A stretch of 64,000 bases of DNA from Trichoplax sp. H2 (taxonomy: Eukaryota > Placozoa > Uniplacotomia > Trichoplacea): the NCBI GenBank assembly GCA_003344405.1, contig NOWV01000066.1, positions 124,001 through 188,000 on the forward strand, written 5' to 3'. A program made the position numbers and the translations under genes. Shown here in pieces: positions 63,581 to 64,000 of this stretch; position 1 is the stretch's first letter, and every line of letters begins with the position of its first letter. The notes beneath the pieces are model-generated. The model ran no database searches. It saw only the letters and a list, made by a program, of their open reading frames with translations, and was not told the origin of the DNA.

Positions 63581-64000
63581 GAGATACTTGATATTTGTTA
63601 GTTAGGAGAAAAAACGGTAGTGTTGATGATATTCGGCATTAGTTATAAAGTAAGAAAATGCCATCATCATCAGGGATAGATTAATCTCTAGATCTAATAT
63701 TGCGATGGATTTGCATCCATATGACCGCATAGCCGTTGATATAATTAAGCTGGTACTGCAGTAAATATATGCGCAGATCGATTTAAGTAGGCAAAATAGG
63801 ACTGATTTGGACAATGCTAGTATTTCTATTAGGTTCTTTGGATATCTAATCAGAAGAGTTTATCGATTGCTAAGAGTAAGATGAGAAAGTCTCTTAAAAG
63901 ACTCTTGTAAAAGTACCGTATTTAATTGCAATAGAAAATTTTGCTCGCATTTAGCTAGGTACGTAGACTCTATTATTTACTGCGACTATTTTATGAGCGT
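63581..64000. other. 3' flank of the LGR gene, no gene seen
   Basis: Sequence after the receptor stop, likely 3' UTR and intergenic. Only short frames on either strand; nothing recognised. Confidence 0.35.

Overview
The window is eukaryotic nuclear DNA. It is AT-rich, intron-dense (canonical GT-AG introns, many 45-300 nt) and carries animal genes, among them a mannose-6-phosphate receptor-like protein, TFIIE-alpha, PCNP, WDR3 and a relaxin-type LDLa/LRR GPCR. The compact introns, base composition and receptor repertoire suggest an early-branching metazoan, most likely a placozoan such as Trichoplax or Hoilungia. That assignment is an inference, not proven here. A single run of 20 Ns at 41357-41376 marks a draft-assembly join. 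All exon models were built by hand from open frames, splice signals and phase continuity.

Layout, left to right: (1) 268-4266 (+), the 3' part of a multi-exon membrane protein with a bestrophin-like pattern. (2) 7294-20405 (-), a 14-exon, about 1901-residue type I receptor with signal peptide, 12 MRH/CI-MPR repeats, one membrane span and a short tail. Its introns contain decayed copies of its own exons. (3) 20962-21267 (-), an orphan terminal exon, then a GC-rich island near 22.6 kb. (4) 24220-25449 (-), intronless GTF2E1. (5) 25680-25884 (+), an unassigned exon, followed by a palindrome at 26.85 kb. (6) 27701-29161 (+), PCNP. (7) 29657-30711 (-), an unrecognised small gene lying tail-to-tail with PCNP and head-to-head with WDR3. 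(8) 30827-36531 (+), complete WDR3 in 32 exons, including a 16-nt microexon. (9) about 37.86-38.64 kb (-), a decayed coding relic. (10) 40-63.6 kb (+), an LGR-type receptor locus: signal-peptide and LDLa exons (present twice around the N gap), an LRR N-cap exon, about 31 single-LRR exons mostly 72 nt long and in phase 2, and an exon for TM5-TM7.

The genes do not form one pathway. Housekeeping functions (transcription initiation, ribosome biogenesis, a nuclear PEST protein) sit between two very large cell-surface receptors. The most unusual parts are the receptor loci. The LGR locus has an outsized LRR array, two LRR exons followed by AT instead of GT, and no visible TM1-TM4. The MRH receptor keeps the Glu/Tyr sugar-binding signature in only one of 12 repeats and lacks recognisable dileucine or tyrosine sorting signals in its tail.
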